Shown here: positions 1-6,927 of the stretch, piece by piece
Layout: every line of letters starts with the position of its first letter
How positions within the stretch are numbered: position 1 is the stretch's first letter
Assembly (NCBI GenBank): GCA_028290595.1
Contig: JAQGJO010000381.1
Location: 1 to 11,738 of the forward strand
Direction: 5' to 3'
DNA: 11,738 bases
Source of the DNA: Hyphomicrobiales bacterium
GTDB taxonomy: Bacteria; Pseudomonadota; Alphaproteobacteria; Rhizobiales; Beijerinckiaceae
The notes under the pieces: generated by a model
Databases searched by the model: none
The model's input: only the letters and a program-made list of their open reading frames with translations
What the model was told of the DNA's origin: nothing
Translations under genes and position numbers: made by a program

Positions 1-763
1 ACGTGTCCGTGCCGCCGAATGTACCTCACATCGGCGTCGCGGTTACTTCAATGCGGGCCGGATCGACATTGATAATGGCGGCGATCGCTGTTCGATGCCC
101 GTGGGGAAAGTGGCTTGCGACGTGGACGGCGAGCGACCCATCAGGTTTCGGAACAACGAAACCGCCTTCGGTCTCCATCGCGATGTGAAACTGTCTTCCG
201 GTATTATAAACATCGGAAACGCAAAAAGAGCTCCCTGAGAACGCGGCCTTAATGTCTCCACTCGTATGACGCCGCTCGTAACACAAGTTGCCGTTTGGGT
301 AGATTTGAAACGCTTGCTCTTTCAGGGCTTCCTCTGGATCGACAATAACAGGCAAAGGTTCGATATCGACACGACACGCTGCTACGGCACTTGCTGCCTG
401 CTCTGGCGTTGCCGCGGCAATCGCAATTACCGGGTCGCCGACCATACGAACGCGGTCGCCGCATAGAACGGGCTGATCTTGTACCTTGTGGCCGAAGCCG
501 TTCACGCCTGGAATATCGGCGAATGTAACGACACGGACCACGCCAGGCAGAGTTCTCGCAATCGACGTATCGATCGAAACAATTTTCCCATGCGGCGTGG
601 GACTTCGCCAAACCTTCACGAATAGCGCATCGAGTGGAATCTTGTCGGTGAGAAAGCCCTTTTGCCCGGACACCTTCCAGTCGGCGTCGGGCCGCCGCTC
701 AAAACCGGCGTGAAGCTCTTTCAGAGTGCGAGCGGCCAAGCCGGAACCCGTTGCCTGCGCCAT
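1..763 (-). pseudogene. Molybdopterin-binding subunit of a xanthine/CO dehydrogenase-type hydroxylase, interrupted by TGA
   Basis: This is the N-terminal part of a molybdenum hydroxylase large subunit, the chain that binds the molybdenum cofactor and oxidises the substrate. The visible 245 residues cover the a/b hammerhead domain (about residues 30-145, with segments RSPTPHGKIVSIDTS, DIPGVNGFG and VRMVGDPVIAIAAATPEQAA) and the start of the cofactor domain (QFHIAMETEGGFVVPKPDG). Family members are usually 700 residues or more. A TGA at 26-28 stops the frame after VTATPM, yet the next eight codons in the same frame read GTFGGTDT. With Gly in place of the stop this becomes GGTFGG, the conserved cofactor-site glycine motif, so a GGA-to-TGA change is the simplest explanation. 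The ATG at 761-763 overlaps the stop of the upstream FAD gene (TGATG), implying translational coupling; a TTG four codons earlier (773-775) is a less likely start. The 3' remainder lies outside the window. Alternatives are a genuinely split subunit or a sequencing error. The substrate cannot be assigned. Confidence 0.72.
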
Positions 764-1617
764 CAGCTTCGCCAAATTGTTGAGGCCTCGGCATGTCCGC
801 GCAGGACGTTGGCAACGACAACCGCCTTGTCCGCAGCGCTCATGGTGATGCTATCAGTTAGCATGGCTTCTTGGGCGACAATGGAAGCTAGCTGCCTCGG
901 CAGCGACGGATAGCTCGATGAAAAAGCGTATTCGACCGCATGCAAGCGGCCGGTCCTGTTATCTCCTCCCCCTACCGCGATCTTTGGGTCGGCGGGATCG
1001 AGCGAGAACGCCAATGTCACACTGCTCGGCGAGAACGCTTCACGATATCCAATCTTCTCGAAGGTCAGCTGTCGAGCCGCCATCGGAATTCGCACACTGA
1101 CTAGCAAATCGTCTTCATCCCTCTGCACCAGCCAATCGTCGATTGTGACGGTGCCTTTCGATATCGACATTGTCGCGCCTGCGGCGAGCAACAAGGGCCG
1201 GAGATCGCCCTTCTGCCATGCCAAATTCCCGCCGAAGGTGCCGAGCGAGCGTATTCCAAACGAAGCGATCGATCCTAAAGCTGTCGCGAGAGCAGGAAAA
1301 TGTGTTTTCACAATCCGGTCGCATCGTAACGATTCCAGCGAGGTGAAGGCGTTAATTTCAAGAACGCCGTGACTCAGTCGACATGGAGCAGACGATTGAA
1401 ACCTGAGCACATCGATAAGCAATGACACGTCGGGATCCTTGTCCCAGCCGAGTTGCAACGCAGTGCCGCCGCCGAGGAAGACCGTATGCGGACCGCCGTC
1501 CCGCTTGGCTCGCACAGCGTCGTTCACATCCAGAGCCCGGTAATACCCTATACCCGGCTTCGAGTTTGACGGCTGTATGTCTCCGCCTTCCATACTGAAT
1601 GCCAAAGAACTATTCAC
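763..1617 (-). CDS. FAD-binding subunit of a molybdenum hydroxylase (CoxM/XdhB-like)
   Basis: This is the medium subunit of a three-part xanthine/CO dehydrogenase-type enzyme. In the family it carries FAD and passes electrons from the iron-sulfur subunit onward in the cytoplasm. Two FAD-binding glycine segments are visible: LGGGTALQLGW (residues 48-58) and IRSLGTFGGN (122-131), followed by the DLRPLLLAAGATM stretch. A C-terminal flavoprotein domain begins near residue 185 (EKIGYREAFSPSS) and contains AVGGGDNRTGRLH. The 284-residue length is normal for the family. The start is uncertain: GTG at 1615-1617 gives a roughly 20-residue leader before the usual N-terminal YYRALDVNDAV, and an ATG at 1591-1593 is also possible; neither has a clear ribosome site. 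It is the first gene of its operon, divergent from a LysR regulator, and its stop overlaps the molybdopterin gene. No 2Fe-2S subunit gene is seen in the window; it may lie beyond position 1. This subunit looks intact although its partner is interrupted. Confidence 0.88.
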   Translation of the reverse strand: MNSSLAFSMEGGDIQPSNSKPGIGYYRALDVNDAVRAKRDGGPHTVFLGGGTALQLGWDKDPDVSLLIDVLRFQSSAPCRLSHGVLEINAFTSLESLRCDRIVKTHFPALATALGSIASFGIRSLGTFGGNLAWQKGDLRPLLLAAGATMSISKGTVTIDDWLVQRDEDDLLVSVRIPMAARQLTFEKIGYREAFSPSSVTLAFSLDPADPKIAVGGGDNRTGRLHAVEYAFSSSYPSLPRQLASIVAQEAMLTDSITMSAADKAVVVANVLRGHAEASTIWRS

Positions 1618-1648
1618 TTTCAGGGCCTAGTTTTACAGTTCATCGAAT

Positions 1649-1661
1649 TCACGTTGAGTGA
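1649..1661. promoter_or_regulatory. Candidate LysR-type operator (T-N11-A dyad)
   Basis: TCAC-N5-GTGA forms an exact inverted repeat and fits the T-N11-A layout of LysR-family boxes. It lies in the 121-bp spacer between the divergent LysR gene and the molybdenum hydroxylase operon and directly abuts the putative -35 of the LysR gene. That position would suit autorepression plus control of the divergent operon. The arms are only 4 bp, so a chance match is possible. Confidence 0.4.
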
Positions 1662-1691
1662 TTGACAAAAAAGCGGACCCTTGAATAGAAC
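1662..1691 (+). promoter_or_regulatory. Candidate sigma70 promoter of the LysR gene
   Basis: A perfect TTGACA lies at 1662-1667 and a weaker TAGAAC at 1686-1691, with an 18-bp spacer, about 50 bp upstream of the LysR start codon. The -10 matches only 4 of 6 consensus bases, so the call rests mainly on the perfect -35 and the location. Confidence 0.4.
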
Positions 1692-1738
1692 ATTTTTGAC
1701 GTAACACCGCTGCCCGTACGGCATCACTTAGCGCAAGG

Positions 1739-2653
1739 ATGAAGCATTTGCAGCTCCACAGTACCCTGTTGCGCTACGTTGACGAGATTGCTCGCTGCGG
1801 ATCGATCCGAAAGGCTGCGTTGAAGCTTAATGTGGCTTCATCCGCGGTAAATCGGCAGTTGCTGAGCCTCGAGGCCGATCTTGGGACACCGATATTCGAG
1901 CGCGGCCCGAGGCGCGTGCGCCTTACATCAGCGGGCGAGATTTTGATCCACCATATTCGTCGCACGCTACAAGACGCACAGCGGGCAAAATCAGAAATCG
2001 AAGATTTAAAGGGCATTCGTCGCGGAGAGGTGAGCGTTGCCATTATCGAGGGTGCCGCAACTGAATTGCTAACGGAAGTGCTGAAGGACTTTCGCACAAG
2101 GTATCCCAGCATTCGCTTTTTGGTGCGAGTGCTGCCTTCGGAACTTGTACCAGAAGTTGTGGGGAGAGGGGACGCTGATCTTGGATTGGCGTTCAACGTG
2201 CCGCCTATGCGAGGCATTCGCCGAATAGCTTCGACGGTCTTATCTGTCGGGGTGGTCATGCGACCTGATCATCCGCTCGCAAAAGCTAAGCGCATTCGCC
2301 TCATAGACTGCCTGCAATATCCGATATGTCTAGCTGATCGATCGATATCTGCTGGTCAGCTTATTGATCGAGCGCTGATCGAGTCTGCAGCAACGATAGA
2401 ACCTTTTGTCGTATGTAATTCGGCCGAGATCTTGAGAGCGATGGTGCTCGAAGGTCTGGGCATCACCTTCAAGAGCTCGGTAGGCCTCAAGCGGGATATC
2501 CGCGAGAAACGGTTGGTCTTTCGGCATTTGGAGAAGGCACCATCGCAGCATCTTACCCTAATTGAGAAAAGCGGCCGCAAGCTGCCTGTTGCGGCAAACG
2601 TACTTGGAGAGGCGTTGCGACATGCGATAATAAGCCTGAAGGATCCAAAGTAG
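1739..2653 (+). CDS. LysR-family transcriptional regulator
   Basis: This 304-residue DNA-binding regulator has the usual family length. The winged helix-turn-helix spans about residues 4-65, with GSIRKAALKLNVASSAVNRQ and LEADLGTPIFERGPRRVRLT marking the recognition helix and wing. A linker helix follows (about 66-92). An effector-binding domain starts near GEVSVAIIEGAA (about 96) and extends to the C-terminus. The gene is transcribed away from the molybdenum hydroxylase operon, the standard arrangement for a LysR regulator and its target, so it probably controls that operon. The ligand is unknown. The ATG is preceded immediately by AAGG with no spacing, so the ribosome site is poor, but the protein begins exactly where family members do. 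Base composition is markedly lower in G+C than in the genes to the right. The stop is only 15 bp from the convergent end of lpxK. Confidence 0.9.
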   Translation: MKHLQLHSTLLRYVDEIARCGSIRKAALKLNVASSAVNRQLLSLEADLGTPIFERGPRRVRLTSAGEILIHHIRRTLQDAQRAKSEIEDLKGIRRGEVSVAIIEGAATELLTEVLKDFRTRYPSIRFLVRVLPSELVPEVVGRGDADLGLAFNVPPMRGIRRIASTVLSVGVVMRPDHPLAKAKRIRLIDCLQYPICLADRSISAGQLIDRALIESAATIEPFVVCNSAEILRAMVLEGLGITFKSSVGLKRDIREKRLVFRHLEKAPSQHLTLIEKSGRKLPVAANVLGEALRHAIISLKDPK

Positions 2654-2668
2654 CTAAATAGCTCTCTC

Positions 2669-3670
2669 CTAAGGCCTGTCCACCGCCGCGCTCAGCAGCT
2701 TCTCCAGGTCCATAACCCGGGTCGGCTCCAGCGTGACCGCCAACGTATCGATCGGCGGCAGGTCGGGCACGGCCTGCAGGCGCACGTAGTCTTTCTCCGT
2801 CGTCACCAGCGTCGCGCCGAATTGTCGGGATGCTGATTTGAGCGTCGAAATATCGGCGCTGCTGAAGCGGTGATGATCGGGAAACGGGATCGCCTGCACC
2901 AGGTTGGCGCCCAGCCCGCGCAAGGTCTCGAAGAATTTTTCCGGCCTGCCGATGCCGGCGAATGCGATGATCTTCTGCCGTGAAAGCCTGGCCCGGCTCG
3001 CTGCCGCAGGCTCCAGGCTGGCTTCGATGACGGCAAGATCGTTCGCGCGGGCCTTATCGGCAATTAGGTTGCCGCGCGACCCGGAGCCGATGATGAGGAC
3101 GGCATGGGTGAGCGCCAATTGATCTTCGAGCGGCGCGCGCAACGGCCCGGCGGGAATGCACAATCCGTTGCCGACGCCGGTTGCACCATCGACGACTGCG
3201 ATAGAGAGGTTTTTGACGAGTGACGGATTCTGCAATCCGTCATCCATGACGATGATGCTGGCGCCCGCCCGCACCGCTGCTTTGGCCGCCGCCACGCGAT
3301 CAGCCGCCACGATGGTCGGTGCGACTCTCGCCAGCAGCAATGGCTCGTCGCCGACGTCGCGGAACGTATGCTTGTCGGGATCGACGCGAATGGGCGAACC
3401 GCTGCGCTGCGCCGTTGCGCCATAGCCGCGCGACAGGAAGAAGGGGCGTTCGCCAAGGCGGATCAGGATATTTGCAACGGCGATGGCGGTCGGCGTCTTG
3501 CCGGCGCCGCCGGCGACGAAATTGCCGACGCAGATCACCGGAACGCCGGCGCGGGCGCCGGGCCGTTGCATGCGCCAGCGGGTCGCCGCGCCGAACGCCA
3601 GGCCCAGCGGCGAAAGAGCAAGCGCACGCGCGTCCGGCCGTTCCTCCCACCAGAAGGCCGGCGCACGCAT
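2669..3670 (-). CDS. lpxK: Tetraacyldisaccharide 4'-kinase (lipid A 4'-kinase)
   Basis: LpxK phosphorylates the 4' position of the tetraacyldisaccharide 1-phosphate to make lipid IVA, at the cytoplasmic face of the inner membrane. The 333 residues show the family signatures in order: a P-loop GNFVAGGAGKTP (49-60), SRGYG (80-84), VGDEP (106-110), DDGLQ (143-147), PAGPLRAP (173-180) and TTEKDYVRL (290-298). An N-terminal hydrophobic/amphipathic stretch (about 5-30) would give membrane association. The ATG at 3668-3670 overlaps the waaA stop as TGATG, so translation is coupled to the Kdo transferase gene. It is the last gene of the lipid A/Kdo operon. Only 15 bp separate its stop from that of the convergent LysR gene, with no T-tailed hairpin there. 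Confidence 0.97.
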   Translation of the reverse strand: MRAPAFWWEERPDARALALSPLGLAFGAATRWRMQRPGARAGVPVICVGNFVAGGAGKTPTAIAVANILIRLGERPFFLSRGYGATAQRSGSPIRVDPDKHTFRDVGDEPLLLARVAPTIVAADRVAAAKAAVRAGASIIVMDDGLQNPSLVKNLSIAVVDGATGVGNGLCIPAGPLRAPLEDQLALTHAVLIIGSGSRGNLIADKARANDLAVIEASLEPAAASRARLSRQKIIAFAGIGRPEKFFETLRGLGANLVQAIPFPDHHRFSSADISTLKSASRQFGATLVTTEKDYVRLQAVPDLPPIDTLAVTLEPTRVMDLEKLLSAAVDRP

Positions 3671-4962
3671 CAGCTTTGTCCGATTTGCGATTGCAGCAGA
3701 TAGGGTTCGATGGCGAGCATGATCTTGTCCGATGCGCCGCCGAGCTGTTCGACCGTTTCGCCGGCGTTGCGCACCATTGTGCGCAGCCGCTTGCCGTCGG
3801 CAAGCAGGCTCAGCAAGGTGCGCGCCAGCGTATCCGCATCGCCGACGTTGATGGCGCCGTTCGACCGGTCCAGTTCGTGATAAACTTCGGCAAAATTGGC
3901 GACATGCGGTCCGTGCAGGATCGCGGTTCCCAGCTTCGCCGGCTCGATCGGATTTTGTCCCCCGGCTCCAGCCAGCGATTTGCCGATGAAGACGATGCTC
4001 GATAGCCGGTACAGCAGGCCCATCTCGCCCATCGTGTCGGCGATATAGAATTGCGCTCTCGGCGGAATGGCGTCGCCCTTCGAGCGCATCAGCGGCGTGA
4101 CGCCGTTTTGTACCGCAAGCGCCGCGATCTGCGCGCCGCGCTCGGCATGGCGGGGCGCCACCACGGTGACGAGATTGGTGATCTTCTTGCTGAGTTCCAT
4201 ATGCACGGCGAGCGCGATCTTCTCTTCGCCGTCATGGGTCGATGCCGCAAGCCACATCGGCCGCGATCCGATCATCGTCTGCATGCGCGCCACTTCGGCG
4301 GGATCGGCCGGCAGCGCCGACACGTCGTATTTCAGATTGCCGGCGACAACGACTCGCGGCGCGCCGAGATCGGAGAAGCGCGCGCCATCGGCCGCTGACT
4401 GCGCCAGGCAGAGATCGATCTTTGACAGCAATTTGGCCGCCGTCGCCGGCAATCGCTTCCAGCGTTCGAACGAGCGCGCCGACAAGCGCGCATTGACCAG
4501 GACGATCGGAATATTACGCGCGTCGATCTCGCGCAGCATGTTCGGCCACAGTTCGGATTCGGCGAAGAGCACGAGATCGGGCCACCAGTGATCGAGAAAG
4601 CGTTTGACGAAACGATCGACGTCGAGCGGCACGAATTGATGGATCGCGCCGGGTGGCAACCGCTCTTCGAGAATGCGCGCTGATGTGACCGTGCCGGTCG
4701 TCACCACGACCTGCATGCCCTGCTGGCGCAGTTTTGCCACCAGCGGCAGGAGCGCCATCGCCTCGCCGACGCTGGCGCCGTGCAGCCACGCCAGCCGCCC
4801 GTAGGGCCGTTCTACATCGGCGATGCCGCTGCGCTCAGCAAGCCTGCGGCCGTCTTCCTTGCCTTGGCGCTGCCGCCACGCCAGCAGCAGCGGCGTCAGC
4901 GGCATGAGCGCCATCGTCGCCCCGCGATAAACGCCGAGGAGGGAAAAAGAGGAGAACTTCAT
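3670..4962 (-). CDS. waaA: 3-deoxy-D-manno-octulosonic acid (Kdo) transferase
   Basis: WaaA (KdtA) transfers Kdo from CMP-Kdo to lipid IVA, starting the LPS inner core; it is a membrane-anchored GT-B glycosyltransferase. The 430 residues have a hydrophobic N-terminal anchor (about 7-28) and the family motifs HGASVGE (61-67, containing the probable catalytic Glu67), ESELWPN (135-141), GNLKYD (208-213), ASTHDGEE (240-247), APRHAER (269-275) and GGQNPIEPA (334-342). A GAAGGGAA-like ribosome site lies just upstream of the ATG at 4960-4962. The start overlaps the DUF374 stop as ATGA, and the stop overlaps the lpxK start. How many Kdo residues it adds cannot be read from the sequence. Confidence 0.97.
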   Translation of the reverse strand: MKFSSFSLLGVYRGATMALMPLTPLLLAWRQRQGKEDGRRLAERSGIADVERPYGRLAWLHGASVGEAMALLPLVAKLRQQGMQVVVTTGTVTSARILEERLPPGAIHQFVPLDVDRFVKRFLDHWWPDLVLFAESELWPNMLREIDARNIPIVLVNARLSARSFERWKRLPATAAKLLSKIDLCLAQSAADGARFSDLGAPRVVVAGNLKYDVSALPADPAEVARMQTMIGSRPMWLAASTHDGEEKIALAVHMELSKKITNLVTVVAPRHAERGAQIAALAVQNGVTPLMRSKGDAIPPRAQFYIADTMGEMGLLYRLSSIVFIGKSLAGAGGQNPIEPAKLGTAILHGPHVANFAEVYHELDRSNGAINVGDADTLARTLLSLLADGKRLRTMVRNAGETVEQLGGASDKIMLAIEPYLLQSQIGQS

Positions 4963-5744
4963 CCCGTTCCCTTCTCGTAATCATGTGGCGATTGCGCGTC
5001 AGACATCGTCTTTTGCGCGCGGGAATCGCTTGAATCGCGCTCGCCCGGGTCGCGGCTGCCGACCATGGCGTAGGCTTTGCTGTGGATGCGGTTCAACTCG
5101 GCCTCAAGCGCGCTCCGCGCCGTTTCCATGGCTTCGTCATTGGCGTCCGCTGCAACCCGGATTGGCGTGCCGACGACAACCGCGCCGCGCGAGAAGGGCA
5201 GGCCGATGCTGGCCCTGTCCCAGGATTTGAAATCGATTCGCCGGGAGTTGACCACGGCAAGCGGGTAGATCGGCCGTCCCGACAGCCGGGCGAGAGTAAC
5301 GATCCCTTTGCCCGCCACGCGCGACACCTTGGGCACATCGGAGGTGAGAACCAGTGAAATGCCGTCGCCCAGAATGCGCAGCATTTCGCGGAGCGCCAGT
5401 GCGCCGCCACGCTTTCGCGTTTTCTGCGAACCGCTTCCGCCCGATCCGCGGATCGGAATGACGCCGAGATGTTCCAGCAGTTTCGCATTGATCTCCGCAT
5501 CGGCATTGCGTGAAATCAGGGCGGCGACTTTCATGCCCGGTGGCCAGGCGAAATGCGCCATGATGTGCTGGCCATGCCACAGCCCGGCGATCACCGGCGC
5601 ATCGGCCAGCGCCCGCTGTTTCAGGTCTGGCGGATCAAACTGATAACGGGTCGTGCATTCGACAAGCCGCAGATATTTCGCGGCAAGCCAGGCAGCCACA
5701 GTCTGGACCGGGCCGGAACGGCCTAGTTTCTTCAGTATCGACAT
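4959..5744 (-). CDS. DUF374 lysophospholipid acyltransferase-like protein
   Basis: A 261-residue protein of the DUF374 family, related to lysophospholipid acyltransferases; no member has a settled reaction that I can name. Visible features are an N-terminal amphipathic/hydrophobic stretch (about 12-28), GLWHGQH (54-60, in the place of the acyltransferase His motif), ISRNADAE (77-84), GVIPIRGSGGSGS (94-106), LTSDVPKVSRVAGKG (133-147) and TLARLSGRPIYPLAV (150-164). The last 30 or so residues are a polar, charged tail, probably disordered. The ATG at 5742-5744 is preferred because it follows GGCAGGG and leaves the DUF4170 gene free; an upstream start at 5858 would overlap that gene. The stop overlaps the waaA start (ATGA). 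The setting suggests a role in lipid A or membrane lipid acylation, which is inference. Confidence 0.9.
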   Translation of the reverse strand: MSILKKLGRSGPVQTVAAWLAAKYLRLVECTTRYQFDPPDLKQRALADAPVIAGLWHGQHIMAHFAWPPGMKVAALISRNADAEINAKLLEHLGVIPIRGSGGSGSQKTRKRGGALALREMLRILGDGISLVLTSDVPKVSRVAGKGIVTLARLSGRPIYPLAVVNSRRIDFKSWDRASIGLPFSRGAVVVGTPIRVAADANDEAMETARSALEAELNRIHSKAYAMVGSRDPGERDSSDSRAQKTMSDAQSPHDYEKGTG

Positions 5745-5770
5745 GCCCTGCCAGTCTTGATGCCCAGCGG

Positions 5771-6013
5771 TTAGGCGGGGTCGAGAAACCGGTGCATATG
5801 CACGATGAAATAGCGCATTTGCGCGTTGTCTACCGTTTGCTGTGCTTTTGCCCGCCACGCCTTTTCGGCGCTCGCATAGTTCGGGAAGATGCCGACAATG
5901 TCGAGCGCATTGGTATCGCGAAAGTTCGTGCTGTTGAGGCTTTCGAGTTCGCCGCCGAACACGAGGTGCAGGAGCTGTTTGGATTCGAGGGTATGGGAGG
6001 GTGTGTCCGTCAT
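5771..6013 (-). CDS. DUF4170 small protein of unknown function
   Basis: An 80-residue soluble protein with no signal peptide or membrane segment, recognised as DUF4170. Characteristic segments are LLHLVFGGELESL (14-26), FRDTNALDIVGIFPNYASAE (31-50), KAWRAKAQQTVDNAQMRYFI (51-70) and the C-terminal VHMHRFLDPA. The mixed helix/strand pattern suggests a small compact domain. The ATG at 6011-6013 follows a weak GGAT site; the frame stays open upstream to a TTG inside a repeat, which is an unlikely start. It is the first gene of the lipid A/Kdo operon, 26 bp upstream of the DUF374 gene. In alphaproteobacteria the family commonly sits beside DUF374, waaA and lpxK, so a role in envelope assembly is plausible but unproven. 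Confidence 0.87.
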   Translation of the reverse strand: MTDTPSHTLESKQLLHLVFGGELESLNSTNFRDTNALDIVGIFPNYASAEKAWRAKAQQTVDNAQMRYFIVHMHRFLDPA

Positions 6014-6060
6014 TTTATCCAACTTGTGATGGGGGTGAGATAGCAAACAACCGCCTCGTT

Positions 6061-6105
6061 GACTTGCAAAAAATGTGACTTGCAAAAGTGACCTGCAAAA
6101 AATGT
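6061..6105. repeat. Three-copy tandem repeat upstream of the DUF4170 operon
   Basis: Three head-to-tail copies of GACYTGCAAAA(AA)(T)GT occur at 6061-6076, 6077-6089 and 6090-6105 (16, 13 and 16 bases). Copies 1 and 3 differ at one base; copy 2 lacks three bases. On the minus (gene) strand each unit reads T-rich then GCARGTC. The array lies 48-92 bp upstream of the DUF4170 start. It could be a repeated protein-binding site or a product of replication slippage. Confidence 0.85.
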
Positions 6106-6123
6106 GCTGCGCATTCCGTGCAG
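6097..6123 (-). terminator. Weak candidate terminator after cysQ
   Basis: On the minus strand CTGCAC-GGAAT-GCGCAG can form a six-pair stem with one A-C mismatch, followed four bases later by six T residues. It lies about 25 bp past the cysQ stop and before the DUF4170 operon. The mismatch and the gap before the T run make it weak, and its T run is itself part of the tandem repeat. Confidence 0.3.
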
Positions 6124-6147
6124 TCTATTTTACCGCTGCTTTTTATT

Positions 6148-6927
6148 TCATGATTGTTTCTTGGCAATTGCACGGCGGAGCGCCGCCAGCAAATCGCCGT
6201 GCATGGCTGCGGGGGCCGCAGCCAGAATGCCGTGGCGCGGGCGCTGGGCATTGTACAGCGGTGTTTGCCCGTCGAGCCCGGTGAAGCTGCCGCCGGCCTC
6301 GCGGACGATCAGGTCGGCCGCCGCCACGTCCCAGTCCCAGGCGTCAGCCGAGGCGATGCCGCCGTCGATCTCGCCGGCAGCGACGCGGGCCATCCGGTAA
6401 GCGAGCGAGGGAACTCGGGGTTCGCGAACGATTTCAAGGTCATCGCCAGTCAGGGCGTCGAGAATTCCAAGCGGTCCACCAAGTCGGCTGCCAGCGAGCG
6501 AAGCGCGGCCGGAGGTGGCCAGTTTGCGGCCGTTGAGAGTGGCGCCGGCGCCCTCCGCCGCCTCGAATGTCTCGTTCAGCGCCGGCAGATGCAGCACCGC
6601 GAGGCGCGGGCGGCCTGATTCGACCAGGGCGATGGAAATCGACCAGCGCGGATCGCCCTTGATGAAGGCCCGGGTGCCGTCGATAGGGTCGACGATGAAA
6701 AGTTGGCGGCGCTGCAGCCTTTCCGGACTGTCGGCGGTTTCCTCCGATAGCCAGCCAGCATCCGGCGCGAGCGGGCTAAGGCGTTGGCGCAGCAGCACAT
6801 CCACGGCCAGGTCAGCCTCGCTGACCGGCGATCCGCCATGCTTGTAGTCGATCCTGGCCGAGGTCGCGGCGCCGGCTTCGAAATAGGTCATGGCCAAGAC
6901 GCCCGCCTCTTGGGCGATCTCGCTCAT
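6148..6927 (-). CDS. cysQ: 3'(2'),5'-bisphosphate nucleotidase, CysQ-like (inositol monophosphatase superfamily)
   Basis: A Mg-dependent phosphatase of the inositol monophosphatase superfamily. CysQ enzymes remove the 3' phosphate from PAP/PAPS, limiting toxic PAP from sulfate activation. The 259 residues carry the metal-site motifs GWLSEET (58-64), DPIDGTRAFIKG (80-91; Asp80 and Asp83) and WDWDVAAADLIVREAGG (197-213; Asp200), all complete. The ATG at 6925-6927 lacks a good ribosome site; a TTG at 6964-6966 with a nearby GGAA would add 13 residues and give the N-terminal helix a more usual length, so the start is open. The gene lies 107 bp downstream of the RND permease and 134 bp upstream of DUF4170, probably as its own unit. 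Assignment to the superfamily is firm; CysQ over a plain inositol phosphatase is favoured by the RAFIKG version of the motif and by the neighbourhood. Confidence 0.85.
   Translation of the reverse strand: MSEIAQEAGVLAMTYFEAGAATSARIDYKHGGSPVSEADLAVDVLLRQRLSPLAPDAGWLSEETADSPERLQRRQLFIVDPIDGTRAFIKGDPRWSISIALVESGRPRLAVLHLPALNETFEAAEGAGATLNGRKLATSGRASLAGSRLGGPLGILDALTGDDLEIVREPRVPSLAYRMARVAAGEIDGGIASADAWDWDVAAADLIVREAGGSFTGLDGQTPLYNAQRPRHGILAAAPAAMHGDLLAALRRAIAKKQS

Noticed and set aside
26..28. TGA read as selenocysteine in the molybdopterin subunit
   Set aside because: The position corresponds to a conserved glycine, not a Cys or Sec site, and selenium in this enzyme family is not known to be carried as selenocysteine. 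A nonsense mutation is simpler.
3319..4591. Several plus-strand open frames of 100-230 codons opposite lpxK and waaA
   Set aside because: They are antisense to genes with complete catalytic motifs and have Arg/Ala-rich products without recognisable domains.
5745..5858. A 38-residue extension of the DUF374 protein
   Set aside because: It would overlap the DUF4170 gene, and the ATG at 5742-5744 has a purine-rich site and the usual family N-terminus.
6014..6085. A 24-residue extension of DUF4170 to a TTG start
   Set aside because: The start would lie inside the tandem repeat with no ribosome site, and the family sequence begins at the ATG at 6011-6013.
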